Source of the DNA: an uncultured Pseudomonadota bacterium
Lineage (GTDB): Bacteria > Pseudomonadota > Gammaproteobacteria > Xanthomonadales > Ahniellaceae
Direction of reading: 5' to 3'
Assembly: GCA_937996755.1 (NCBI GenBank)
Contig: CALKUS010000098.1
Coordinates: 1 to 47,811 of the forward strand
Length of the DNA: 47,811 bases
The first letter of the stretch is position 1. Every line of letters starts with the position of its first letter. Below are positions 34,340-42,392 of this stretch, one piece after another. The position numbers and the translations under genes were made by a program. The notes under the pieces were generated by a model. It was not told where the DNA came from, did not search any database, and was given only the letters and a program-made list of their open reading frames with translations.

Positions 34340-35017
34340 CTAGGCGCGCGACATCGACCACGTCGCGGCCAGCTCCGCCACGCGCGCTGCGTCGCGCCCG
34401 AGCAGCGGCCCGACGTGGCTCGCGCCGGGCAGCAGCACGAAGTCCGCGCGCCAGGCGTGAGCGAAGCCACGCGTCGCCTCGGGCGGCACGTCATGGTCGC
34501 GTTCCGATGCGAGCACGAGCACGCGGCACGCCGGGCGCGCCGGCAGCGTCGCTGCGCGCGCGTCGGCGAGCACGGCAGCGGATTCGTCGCGCCAGCGCGT
34601 GGCGGCGTACAGGACTGTCGCATCGTCGGCATCGGGCAGCGCGCGGCGCGTGCGCGCGAGCGACGTGCGCGACCACGGCACGATGCCGTCGACCACGTCG
34701 TCGCGCGCAGCAACGGTGCCGGGCAGCAACGGGTTGACGAGCACGAGCGCCGACGCGGCGAGCTCGTCCGCGAGCTGCATCGCAAGCAGCCCTCCGAGGC
34801 TCGCGCCGACCAGCACGCGCGGCGTCGGGAGTGTCCCGGCCGCTTCACGCAACTGCGCGGAGTAGTCGGCGAGCCGCGTCGTGCGCAGGCCAGCGACTGC
34901 CGGCACGAGCTCCGGCGCGAGCAGCCGCGCGCCGTGCGCCCGGAGCACGCGCGCCCACGCGTTCCATTCCCAAGCGCCGCCGCCGGCGCCGTGGACCAGC
35001 AAGGCATTGATCGACAT
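34340..35017 (-). CDS. Alpha/beta hydrolase, small
   Basis: A 225-residue alpha/beta hydrolase of the salicylate-esterase/MhpC-like small type. Motifs are LLVHGAGGGAWEWNAW (6-21, oxyanion), VGASLGG (Ser nucleophile near 73), SERDHDVPP (Asp) and GASHVGPLL (His near 208). It has no export signal. Substrate unknown. The start (ATG 35017) is chosen because the family's N-terminal beta strand begins right after it. It is divergent from the EF-G paralogue. Confidence 0.88.
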   Translation of the reverse strand: MSINALLVHGAGGGAWEWNAWARVLRAHGARLLAPELVPAVAGLRTTRLADYSAQLREAAGTLPTPRVLVGASLGGLLAMQLADELAASALVLVNPLLPGTVAARDDVVDGIVPWSRTSLARTRRALPDADDATVLYAATRWRDESAAVLADARAATLPARPACRVLVLASERDHDVPPEATRGFAHAWRADFVLLPGASHVGPLLGRDAARVAELAATWSMSRA

Positions 35018-35245
35018 GGGCGCATTGTCGCCGTTCGCCGCATGTTGCAGCGCACCGAAATTCGTCCTTGACCGATCGCGCAGCGGGCAGCAGGCTATGG
35101 ACGCGACGACCGGTAAGCCTTCGTCGCACCCGCCATGACCGACACGCGCGAGGCCGTTGCACTCGCGTAGCGGCGTCTGCTCCGCGCGGCCGACCATGAC
35201 GTTCCCAGCCCACACGGAAGCGATTCCGATACGCAGGAGAACCTC

Positions 35246-37291
35246 ATGCCGTCCTACACCACCGATACCATCCGCAACGTGGCCCTCGTAGGCCACCAGG
35301 GCGCCGGCAAAACCACGCTGTTCGAAGCCCTGCTGCATGCCGGCGGCACGATCCAGACGGCAGGCTCGGTCGAACGCGGTACCACGGTCTCCGATTTCGA
35401 CCCGATGGAGAAGGAGCGCAAGCACTCCGTCGGCACGGCAGTCGCCTCGATCGACCACGGCGGCGTGCACGTAAACCTCATCGACACGCCCGGCTACCCC
35501 GATTTCCGCGGCCCGACGCTCTCGGCGCTCGCCGCGGTCGAGACCTGCGCGATCGTCGTGAACGGCCACAACGGCGTGGAGTTCAGCACGGCGCGCATGA
35601 TGGAGTACGCGAAGGCGCGGCGGCTGTGCCGCTTCCTCGTCGTCAACAAGATCGACGGGACGAACGCGCGCCGCGTGCTCGAGTCGCTGCGCGAGACGTT
35701 CGGCCCGGAATGCCTGCCGCTGAACCTGCCTGCGCAGGACGGCAAGTCGGTCGCCGACTGCTTCTTCCGCAAGGACGGCACGTCCGACCTCGGCCCGGTC
35801 GCCGAATGGCACCAGAAGATCATCGACCAGGTGGTCGAGATCAACGAGGACGTGATGGGCAAGTACCTCGAGGAAGGCGAAGCCGGCCTTTCCGGGCAGC
35901 AGCTGCACGACGCCTTCGAGCAGTGCCTGCGCGAAGGCCACCTCGTGCCGGTGTGCTTCGTGTCCGCGCGCACCGGCGCCGGCGTGAAGGAGCTGCTCGA
36001 CCTCATCGAGAAGCTCGCGCCGAACCCGGCCGAGGCGAACCCGCCGCAGTTCGTGAAGGGCACGGGCGCGAACGCGGAAACGATCGAGCCGCACCCGGCA
36101 CCGAACAAGCACGTGATCGCCGACGTCTTCAAGATCGTCAACGATCCGTTCGTGGGCAAGCTCAGCGTGTTCCGCGTCTACCAGGGCACGGTGAAGAAGG
36201 ACACACAGCTCTACATCGACGACGGCAGCAAGGCGTTCAAGGTGGGCCACCTCTTCAAGCTGAAGGGCAAGGACCACGTCGAGATCGATGCGGCGATCCC
36301 CGGCGACATCGCGGCCGTCGCGAAGGTGGAGGAGATCCACTTCGACGCGATCCTCCACGACAGCCACGACGAAGACCAGATCCACCTCAAGCCGATTGAC
36401 TTCCCGCACCCGATGTTCGGCATCGCGATCGAGCCCGCGCACAAGGGCCAGGAGCAGAAGCTCGCGACCGCGCTGCACAAGCTGTGCGAGGAAGACCCGT
36501 GCCTGCGCGTGGAGCACAACAAGGAGCTCAACGAGATGGTGGTGCGCGGCCTCGGCGAGCTGCACCTGCGCCTGTCGCTCGAGCGCATGAAGGAGCGCTA
36601 CGGCGTCGAGGTGAAGTCGCGCCCGCCGCGCGTGGCGTATCGCGAGACCGTCAGCAGCAAGGCGGACGGCCACCACCGCCACAAGAAGCAGACCGGCGGC
36701 GCGGGCCAGTTCGGCGAAGTGTTCCTGCGCATCGAGCCGCTGCCGCGCGGCACCGGCTTCGAGTTCGTCGACGAGGTGAAGGGCGGCACGATCCCGAACC
36801 AGTTCCTGCCCGCGATCGAGAAGGGCGTGCGCCAGGTGCTCGAGCACGGCGCGGTGGCCGGCTACCAGCTGCAGGACGTGCGCGTGATCGTGTACGACGG
36901 CAAGTACCACCCGGTCGATTCGAAGGAAGTCGCGTTCGTGACGGCCGGCAAGAAGGCGTTCATCGACGCGATCACGAAGGCGCGGCCGATGATCCTGGAG
37001 CCGATCGTGAACCTGGACGTCGAGATCGCCGACGCGCACATGGGCGACGTCACGGGCCGGCTCGCCAGCAAGCGCGCGCGCATCAACGGCACGGACTCGC
37101 TGCGCGGCGGCGAGATCGTCGTCAAGGCGCAGGTACCGCTCGCCGAAATCGGCGAGTATTCCAACGAGCTCAAGGCGATCACCGGCGGCCAGGGCCGCTA
37201 CACGATCGAGTTCTCGCACTACGAGCCGGTGCCGCCGCAGGTGCAGAAGCAGCTCACCGACGCGTTCAAACCGAAGCACGAGGAGGAATGA
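35246..37291 (+). CDS. Elongation factor G paralogue (EF-G2-like)
   Basis: A 681-residue translational GTPase with complete EF-G domain order. The G domain has GHQGAGKT (16-23), DTPGYPDF (80-87) and NKID (134-137); then domain II, and domains III-V ending near EYSNELKAITGGQG. It departs from housekeeping EF-G: the catalytic switch-II His is Tyr84, and the usual RGITI switch-I motif is replaced by RKHSVGTAV. Similar substitutions occur in EF-G2-type paralogues. It may act in ribosome recycling, stress or a specialised step; the true fusA should lie elsewhere. AGGAG supports the start. The stop lies within the SD region of the next gene. Confidence 0.92.
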   Translation: MPSYTTDTIRNVALVGHQGAGKTTLFEALLHAGGTIQTAGSVERGTTVSDFDPMEKERKHSVGTAVASIDHGGVHVNLIDTPGYPDFRGPTLSALAAVETCAIVVNGHNGVEFSTARMMEYAKARRLCRFLVVNKIDGTNARRVLESLRETFGPECLPLNLPAQDGKSVADCFFRKDGTSDLGPVAEWHQKIIDQVVEINEDVMGKYLEEGEAGLSGQQLHDAFEQCLREGHLVPVCFVSARTGAGVKELLDLIEKLAPNPAEANPPQFVKGTGANAETIEPHPAPNKHVIADVFKIVNDPFVGKLSVFRVYQGTVKKDTQLYIDDGSKAFKVGHLFKLKGKDHVEIDAAIPGDIAAVAKVEEIHFDAILHDSHDEDQIHLKPIDFPHPMFGIAIEPAHKGQEQKLATALHKLCEEDPCLRVEHNKELNEMVVRGLGELHLRLSLERMKERYGVEVKSRPPRVAYRETVSSKADGHHRHKKQTGGAGQFGEVFLRIEPLPRGTGFEFVDEVKGGTIPNQFLPAIEKGVRQVLEHGAVAGYQLQDVRVIVYDGKYHPVDSKEVAFVTAGKKAFIDAITKARPMILEPIVNLDVEIADAHMGDVTGRLASKRARINGTDSLRGGEIVVKAQVPLAEIGEYSNELKAITGGQGRYTIEFSHYEPVPPQVQKQLTDAFKPKHEEE

Positions 37292-37293
37292 CC

Positions 37294-37524
37294 ATGAAGA
37301 ACACCACGAAGGCCATGCTCGCCATGCTGCTCACGCTGGTCGCGGGCGTTGCGCTCGCGCAGCAGGAAAACCGTTCGCCGCTGGACGGCAAGGGCAAGGG
37401 CAGCGGGCAGGAACAGCAGCAACAGCAGCAGCAGGACCAGTCCAAGCAGCAGGACCAGGGCCAGCAGGGCGACGAAGACCAGGAAATGGAAGACCAGGGC
37501 AGCGGCAACGAGCAGCCGAAGTAG
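37294..37524 (+). CDS. Small Q/E-rich exported protein
   Basis: A 76-residue protein: a signal peptide (about 1-21, ending GVALA), then a low-complexity tail rich in Gln, Asp, Glu, Gly and Lys. No family recognised. The AGGAGG SD overlaps the end of the EF-G paralogue gene; the start is ATG 37294, although ATG 37288 overlaps the upstream TGA (ATGA) and would add two residues. The tail is probably disordered. Coupling to a translation factor gene is unexpected for a secreted peptide. Confidence 0.7.
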   Translation: MKNTTKAMLAMLLTLVAGVALAQQENRSPLDGKGKGSGQEQQQQQQQDQSKQQDQGQQGDEDQEMEDQGSGNEQPK

Positions 37525-37564
37525 TATCCGCCCATGCGGATGCCGCCCTGCGGGCGATTCGCCC

Positions 37565-37588
37565 ATCGCCCACAGGGTGGGCTCCCAC
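37565..37588. repeat. REP unit upstream of the STAS-like gene
   Basis: cgcccacagggtgggctccc-type unit, closely related to the arms at 45333-45356 and 45368-45391. A small hairpin (atccgc-ccat-gcggat, 37526-37541) precedes it. Confidence 0.6.
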
Positions 37589-37601
37589 ACCGGAGTGCCA
37601 G

Positions 37602-37970
37602 ATGGCCTGGGACCTGAGCGTCATCCGCAGCGAAGGCGGCCTGTTGCGCCTGAAGCTGTCGGGCGCCGTGGACGCGACCGCGACGAACGCGCTGAGCGCC
37701 GCGCTCTCCGAGCACGCGCGTCGCAGCGACTGCCGCCGCGTGCTGCTCGATGCGCGGCCGCTCGGCGAGACGCCCGACCTCGCCGAAGTGTTCGAGGCGA
37801 TCGAGCGTCGCCCGTCGTTCCGCCGCCCGACGAAGCTCGCGATCATCCGCGACGGCGATCCGGCGCCCGCGCGCCGCCGCATGATCGGCGAATCCGAGGC
37901 GCGCAGCTTCGCCACGCCCGAGCGCGCCGAGCGCTGGCTCGCCGAAATGCGCGAAGAGCCTGCGGACTGA
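37602..37970 (+). CDS. STAS-like small protein
   Basis: A 122-residue protein with STAS-like alternation: WDLSVIRSEGGLLRLKLSGAVDATATNAL, RRVLLDARPLGETPDLAEV, RPTKLAIIRDG and a C-terminal helix (ATPERAERWLAEM). No phosphorylatable Ser with an anti-sigma signature is evident. Likely a partner-binding or lipid-binding domain; similar in design to the protein at 24319. A GGAG SD lies eight bases upstream. Stands alone between repeat units. Confidence 0.65.
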   Translation: MAWDLSVIRSEGGLLRLKLSGAVDATATNALSAALSEHARRSDCRRVLLDARPLGETPDLAEVFEAIERRPSFRRPTKLAIIRDGDPAPARRRMIGESEARSFATPERAERWLAEMREEPAD

Positions 37971-37989
37971 CGCGCGCGCGAAGCCCGCG

Positions 37990-38021
37990 CGTCATCCCGA
38001 GGCCGCAGGCCGAGGGATCCC
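37990..38021. repeat. Intergenic REP-type repeat
   Basis: gtcatcccgaggccgcagg... forms an imperfect hairpin (atccc...gggat) just upstream of the lipoprotein gene. A diverged relative occurs at 47774-47804. Confidence 0.5.
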
Positions 38022-38048
38022 ATTTCCCCTACCACTCCGATCGAACCC

Positions 38049-38741
38049 ATGCGCATCCTGCACGTCGCAATCGTCGCACTCGCCCTCGCCGCCTGCTCGA
38101 AGCCCGCGCCGCAGGCGCCCGCCGCGCCCGCGAACAGTGCTGCCGCCGAATCGGACCTCGCCGGCTATCGCCAGCTCGTCGCCGCCGGCAGCAACGAGAT
38201 CGCCGTGACCATGGGCAACCAGATCCTGCGCAAATACCCGGGCACGCCGGCGGCGAAGGAAGTCGAGGCCAGCATCGCGAAGGTGCAGCAGGCGGCGAAG
38301 GAAGGTGCCGACGCGAAGCGCATGGCGGCGCTCTGGTCGTACCAGTCGACCACCGCATCGGACGGCAAGCCGCAGGAGTCCGCCTCGATCTACGCGAGCG
38401 AGCCGCGCGGCAAGCCGCAGGAAATCCGCCTGATCCTGCGCCGCCACCCCGAGTGGGGACAGAGCGTCTACCTGTTCTCGTACGGCAAGGGCTTCAAGTG
38501 CGGCAGCGCGTGCACGGTCTCGCTGAAGTTCGGCGACGGCCCCGAGGAGAAGTGGGCCGCGTTCGCGCCGGAAACCGGCGAGCCCGCGATCTTCATCAAG
38601 GACGACGTGAAATTCCTCGCGCGACTGCCCGGCACGAAGCGCCTCGCGATCACCGCGACGCACGTCGACGAAGGCCCGATCGTCCTGGTGTTCGAAACGG
38701 GTGGCTACGACGCCAGGCAGTTCAAGTCGCTGGCGAACTGA
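38049..38741 (+). CDS. Putative lipoprotein
   Basis: A 230-residue envelope lipoprotein. The lipobox ALAAC places the lipidated Cys at 16; an Ala/Pro-rich linker follows, then a short helical part resembling one TPR-like unit (VTMGNQILRKYPGTPAAKEVEASIAKVQQA) and a beta-rich domain with one Cys pair (FKCGSACTVSLKFGD). The function is unknown; the disulfide and beta sheet suggest a periplasmic binding or structural role. Convergent with the kelch protein gene across a hairpin array. Confidence 0.85.
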   Translation: MRILHVAIVALALAACSKPAPQAPAAPANSAAAESDLAGYRQLVAAGSNEIAVTMGNQILRKYPGTPAAKEVEASIAKVQQAAKEGADAKRMAALWSYQSTTASDGKPQESASIYASEPRGKPQEIRLILRRHPEWGQSVYLFSYGKGFKCGSACTVSLKFGDGPEEKWAAFAPETGEPAIFIKDDVKFLARLPGTKRLAITATHVDEGPIVLVFETGGYDARQFKSLAN

Positions 38742-38762
38742 GGAGTCGACGAACTCATTGGC

Positions 38763-38871
38763 GCGGTGCATGGATGCACCGCCGCGCGCGACGTCGCGCG
38801 CGGCCGGAGGCGAGTCCGGACCTGCGCCGGACTCGCCGCGCCTGAGAAAGTCCAGGACGGACTTTTTCAGG
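38763..38871. repeat. Array of four consecutive hairpins
   Basis: Four successive dyads fill the convergent gap: 38763-38782 (arms gcggtgcat/atgcaccgc), 38782-38803 (a perfect 22-bp palindrome of CG alternation around acgt), 38809-38837 (11-bp perfect arms) and 38841-38871 (13-bp arms with one mismatch, with an A/T-rich stem on one side). The last abuts the kelch gene stop. Confidence 0.7.
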
Positions 38872-40725
38872 CTATTCGGAAAATTCCCAGGACCACGTGC
38901 GCCCCGTCACCTGGTTCGCAGTGGCCGGCTGCCCGGCGCCGCTGATGATGTAGAAGCGGTTGCCCACGATCGCGCCCGGCAGGCCGTGCAGCGGCGCCGG
39001 CATCGTGCCCTGGTTGCGCCAGAACTGCTGGCCGGCCGTGTACACCTCGAACGCGGTTTCGATGCGGAACGGCTGCTGCGAGATGATCTCGCCGCCGGTC
39101 GCGTAGATCAGGTCGCCCGACGCGGCCGCCGCGAAACCGGCATGCGCGCGCACCATCGGCGGCCCGAAACGCCAGCGCTCGGTCACGGGGTCGAAGATCG
39201 CGACGGTGTTCGTCTCGGGCGTGCGGCCGCCCATCACCCAGACTTCGCCGAGGAACGCGACGACCTGGCCGTGGTCGCGCTGGCGATCGTTCGGCGCCGG
39301 GATCGTGCGCAACGCGCGGCGGCGCGGATCGTATTCGTACAGCACGCCGTCGACGTCGCTCATGTACGCGCGGCCATTGAGCACGGCCGCCTGGCTGCCG
39401 TAGAGCGCCGGCAGCTCGTTCGCGTCTTCCCAGCGGTTGTTCGCGATGTCGTAGCGGAAGCCGCGCACGTCGTTGTTGCCGCCGCCCTGCGGCGATCCGC
39501 CGGTGTAGTAGACGTAGCCTTCGAAATGGAACGCGGCCATGTGGTCGCGCCCGGCCGGCAGGTCGGGCAGCTCGGTCCAGGAATCGCTCGTCGCGTCGTA
39601 GCGCTTGAATCCGCGCGGGTCGCCGAAGCCGCCGGTGACGTAGATCTGGTTGCCCACGGTCACGGCCGCATGTTCGGACTGCGGCACGGACGGCATGCGC
39701 GCGCGCTCCGTCCATGCGCCCGACGTCGGCGGCTCGCGCGTGGCGAGGCATGGCGCGCTCGCGAGCCCGGTGAGCCGCGCGGCATTGCGCGTGCCGCTGC
39801 CGTAGCCGGCGACGGTCGACGCGTAGGTCACGGTCAGCGCGTCGCAGGAATCGAACGCCAGCGTCATGCGTCCCCACGGCCGACGCTCGATCGCCGCTGC
39901 GTCGAATGCGTCGCCGAAGCGCGTGCCGCGCAGCTGCAGCGTATCGGTGACCTCGTAGGTCTCGCCGTTGCGCTCGGCGATGCCGAACAGCCACGCCTGC
40001 CGGCCCTGCGGGTCGTAGGTGAACCAGTAGACGACGCCGCGGCCGTCGGCGAGCTCCTCGAGGATCCAGCCTTCGCCCGCACGCGACGGCACGTACCACG
40101 CACCGCTCTTCGCACGCAGGCCCGCGGCGGAGCGGCCGCCCGTCGACGTGAGCCGCTTCGTGGTGCCGGTGCAATCGAGCTCGTCGAGCGCCGTGAGCCG
40201 CGTGAGCGGGCGCGAACCGTTGCCGAAACCTGCGGGCCCGTTCCACGACAGCGTGACGGTGTTGCAGTCCGCGAACGCGAGCTCGAGCGTGCCCCAGCGA
40301 TCGAGCTCGACCGCCGCGGGATCGAACGCGTCGCCGAAGCGCGCGCCCTGCGGGCGATACACGTCGGTGAACGTGATGCGGTTGCCGTTCGCGCTGCCGC
40401 CCTGCGCGATCAGCCACGCCTGCTCGCCCGCTTCGCCGGTGAGCGGGTACGTGAACCAGAACGCGATCGCGCGCCCGTCCGGCAACCACTCGAGGATGAT
40501 GCCCTCGCCGCTGCGCGAGGGCGCGAAGAACGAGCCGCTCGCCCACGGGCCGATCCATTGCGGGTTGACGGCCTTGCCGGCGGGCACGAACGGCGTCGCC
40601 TTGCCCGACAGGAAATCGAGCTTCGCGGGATGCGGCGTATCGCACGCGATCGCGGGCAGGATCGTTGCGAGCGCGAAGACGCCCGCGACGGCGGCACGGC
40701 GGATGAGATTTCTGATCCTGTCCAT
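38872..40725 (-). CDS. Secreted protein: duplicated N-terminal domain plus kelch propeller
   Basis: A 617-residue exported protein. Signal peptide about 1-27. Two homologous ~115-residue units follow: one (about 68-182) with SGSFFAPSRSGEGIILEWLPDG and the other (about 209-320) with SGAWYVPSRAGEGWILEELADG. Each has ARFGDAFD or TRFGDAFD, AFADCN or AFDSCD, and ends in a Cys. The C-terminal ~290 residues are kelch repeats (VTVGNQIYVTGGFG, YVYYTGGSPQ, EVWVMGGRT, DLIYATGGEI), forming a propeller. The tandem domain is common in secreted xanthomonad proteins, but its function is unknown. Divergent from the tandem paralogues. Confidence 0.85.
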   Translation of the reverse strand: MDRIRNLIRRAAVAGVFALATILPAIACDTPHPAKLDFLSGKATPFVPAGKAVNPQWIGPWASGSFFAPSRSGEGIILEWLPDGRAIAFWFTYPLTGEAGEQAWLIAQGGSANGNRITFTDVYRPQGARFGDAFDPAAVELDRWGTLELAFADCNTVTLSWNGPAGFGNGSRPLTRLTALDELDCTGTTKRLTSTGGRSAAGLRAKSGAWYVPSRAGEGWILEELADGRGVVYWFTYDPQGRQAWLFGIAERNGETYEVTDTLQLRGTRFGDAFDAAAIERRPWGRMTLAFDSCDALTVTYASTVAGYGSGTRNAARLTGLASAPCLATREPPTSGAWTERARMPSVPQSEHAAVTVGNQIYVTGGFGDPRGFKRYDATSDSWTELPDLPAGRDHMAAFHFEGYVYYTGGSPQGGGNNDVRGFRYDIANNRWEDANELPALYGSQAAVLNGRAYMSDVDGVLYEYDPRRRALRTIPAPNDRQRDHGQVVAFLGEVWVMGGRTPETNTVAIFDPVTERWRFGPPMVRAHAGFAAAASGDLIYATGGEIISQQPFRIETAFEVYTAGQQFWRNQGTMPAPLHGLPGAIVGNRFYIISGAGQPATANQVTGRTWSWEFSE

Positions 40726-40759
40726 GGCTGCTTTCCGCGCTCGGTGTGGAGAGAGCTTT

Positions 40760-40797
40760 CTACGATCCTCGTCGTAGGTCAACCCGCGCGCGGGTTG
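40760..40797. promoter_or_regulatory. Paired dyads in a divergent promoter region
   Basis: A 6-bp-arm hairpin at 40760-40777 (ctacga/tcgtag) is followed by a perfect 18-bp palindrome at 40780-40797 (caacccgcgcgcgggttg). They lie between the divergent kelch and paralogue genes and could be operators for both. Confidence 0.35.
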
Positions 40798-40844
40798 CGG
40801 CAATTTGTGCAACGCTGGAAATTCAGGGACACGAAGGAATGGCC

Positions 40845-42392
40845 ATGAGCCGATGCCGGATCGGGTTGCTGTTCACCGCTGCGGCGTTCGCCTGCGGCAG
40901 CGCACAAGCGGTTTCGCTGTCGTCGCGCGGCACCGGGCAGGTGCTGTTGTTCCCCTACTACAGCGCCGAGGCGGGCCAGCAGACGCTCGTCACGATCGTG
41001 AATCCCACGTCCAGCGCGCGCGCGCTGCGCGTGCGCTTCGCGGAAGCGCGCAACGGGAAGGCAGTCTTTTCGCTCAGCGTGTACCTCGCCGCGAACGACA
41101 CGTGGACGGGGGCGGTCTATGCGCCGGCCGCCACCGGCGCCGCGCAATTCGTGAGCTTCGATCGCTCGTGTGCGCTCGCGACGACGGACGCGCCGCTCGC
41201 CGTGGGCGTGCCGGTCACGTTCTCGACCGCCGCGTACACGGGCGCGAACCGCGACTGGAGCGAGGCCGGCACGCCGGCCGCGCTCGCCGCGCAGCTCGGC
41301 GCGCCCGAGCGCACGCGACGCGGCTTCGTCGAGGTGATCGAGATGGGCCGGCTGCGCGCCGGCACGGCCGCCCTGGAGCTCGCCGACGAGCTCGCCACGT
41401 CCCCTGCAGCCGCGTGCACCGCGATCGCGACGGCCTGGCGTACGAGCGGCACCTCCGGATGGAGCGACGACGCGTCGCGCGCGATCGACCTGCCTGCCGG
41501 CGGATTGTTCGGCAATGGCGCGGTCGTCGACGTCGCGAACGGCACGATGCTGTCGTACGTCGCGACGGCGCTCGACGATTTCTACTCGGTCACGGCCGCG
41601 CCCGGCGCGCTGCACCAGGCGCCCGCCTCGGCGCGGCCCGCGCTCGACGATGCGCGCAACACTGCAGACACCGCGCGCGTGCGCGTCCTGCGCAGCGATG
41701 CGTCGCCCGCGATCGAGCAGTTCCCCGCGGCGCGCGCGATCGACGCCGTGTCGCTCGCGCTGATGGCCACGTACCTGCGCAGCGACTACAACGCCGATCC
41801 CGCGCTGGGCGCCGCGACCGAATGGATCGTGGCGTTCCCGACCAAGCGCTTCTATACGGACGTCGCCACGGATGCCGAAGTACGCGCGCCGTTCACCGAT
41901 GCGTTTCGCGACGACGGGCGCGCGGACGAGCGGTTCGGCGCGGAATGGCGGCGGCGCAACGGCGCGCCGCCGGGCATCCCGTACCCGGTCTGCCTCGATC
42001 CGTTCGGCACCTGTCCGCCGCTACCCACGCTCGCGCAGGCCGTGCTCACGATCGCCTGGAGCGCCGACCCGCGCCGGACGACGCCCATCTTCGGCGCGAC
42101 GCCGGGCGACGACGCACTCGGAATCCCGCTGTCCGACATCGCCGGTTCGCTGATGCCGACCGGCTGGGCCAGCCTGAAGTTCTGGTGGGAGGAGGCGCAG
42201 TCCTACCCGAACGTGCTCACGGCACCGGGCTCGGGCATCGGCTACCGCGGCCTGCCCGCCATCGGCTTCGGCGCGACGCAGCTGGTGAACACGAACGTCG
42301 TCCCCGGCGTGCTCGCGAACTACGGCGACGCGACGCCGCTGTGGTCGCGGCTCGACGCGAACCCGCCCGTTGCGACGGAGGCCAGCCGATGA
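40845..42392 (+). CDS. Secreted protein of unknown function, first of tandem pair
   Basis: A 515-residue exported protein with signal peptide 1-22 (ending AQA). The N-terminal signature RGTGQVLLFPYYS (28-40) is followed by QQTLVTIVNPTSSARALRVRFAE-type sequence, VYLAANDTWTGAV, FVEVIEMGRLR, NGTMLSYVATALDDFY, GAATEWIVAFPTKRFYTD and GYRGLPAIGFGATQLVN. The whole length aligns with the next gene's product. This layout is known from uncharacterised secreted proteins of Xanthomonadales and other proteobacteria; I know no function. Beta-sandwich-like content suggests an envelope structural protein (inference). ATG 40845 has AAGGA; ATG 40839 is alternative. Confidence 0.82.
   Translation: MSRCRIGLLFTAAAFACGSAQAVSLSSRGTGQVLLFPYYSAEAGQQTLVTIVNPTSSARALRVRFAEARNGKAVFSLSVYLAANDTWTGAVYAPAATGAAQFVSFDRSCALATTDAPLAVGVPVTFSTAAYTGANRDWSEAGTPAALAAQLGAPERTRRGFVEVIEMGRLRAGTAALELADELATSPAAACTAIATAWRTSGTSGWSDDASRAIDLPAGGLFGNGAVVDVANGTMLSYVATALDDFYSVTAAPGALHQAPASARPALDDARNTADTARVRVLRSDASPAIEQFPAARAIDAVSLALMATYLRSDYNADPALGAATEWIVAFPTKRFYTDVATDAEVRAPFTDAFRDDGRADERFGAEWRRRNGAPPGIPYPVCLDPFGTCPPLPTLAQAVLTIAWSADPRRTTPIFGATPGDDALGIPLSDIAGSLMPTGWASLKFWWEEAQSYPNVLTAPGSGIGYRGLPAIGFGATQLVNTNVVPGVLANYGDATPLWSRLDANPPVATEASR

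Noticed and set aside
35068..35100. Possible sigma-70 promoter (TTGACC and a downstream AGGCTA/CTATGG) for the EF-G paralogue
   Set aside because: Spacing is off and the -10 box is poor, so I do not list it as a feature.
35135..35170. Eleven-codon leader frame ahead of the EF-G paralogue
   Set aside because: It has an ATG and a stop but no SD and no regulatory codon run; a nearby 7-bp dyad (35103-35127) is weak.
34340..37279. 979-codon minus-strand frame joining the small hydrolase to sequence opposite EF-G
   Set aside because: Only the last 225 codons are the hydrolase; the rest is antisense to the EF-G paralogue.
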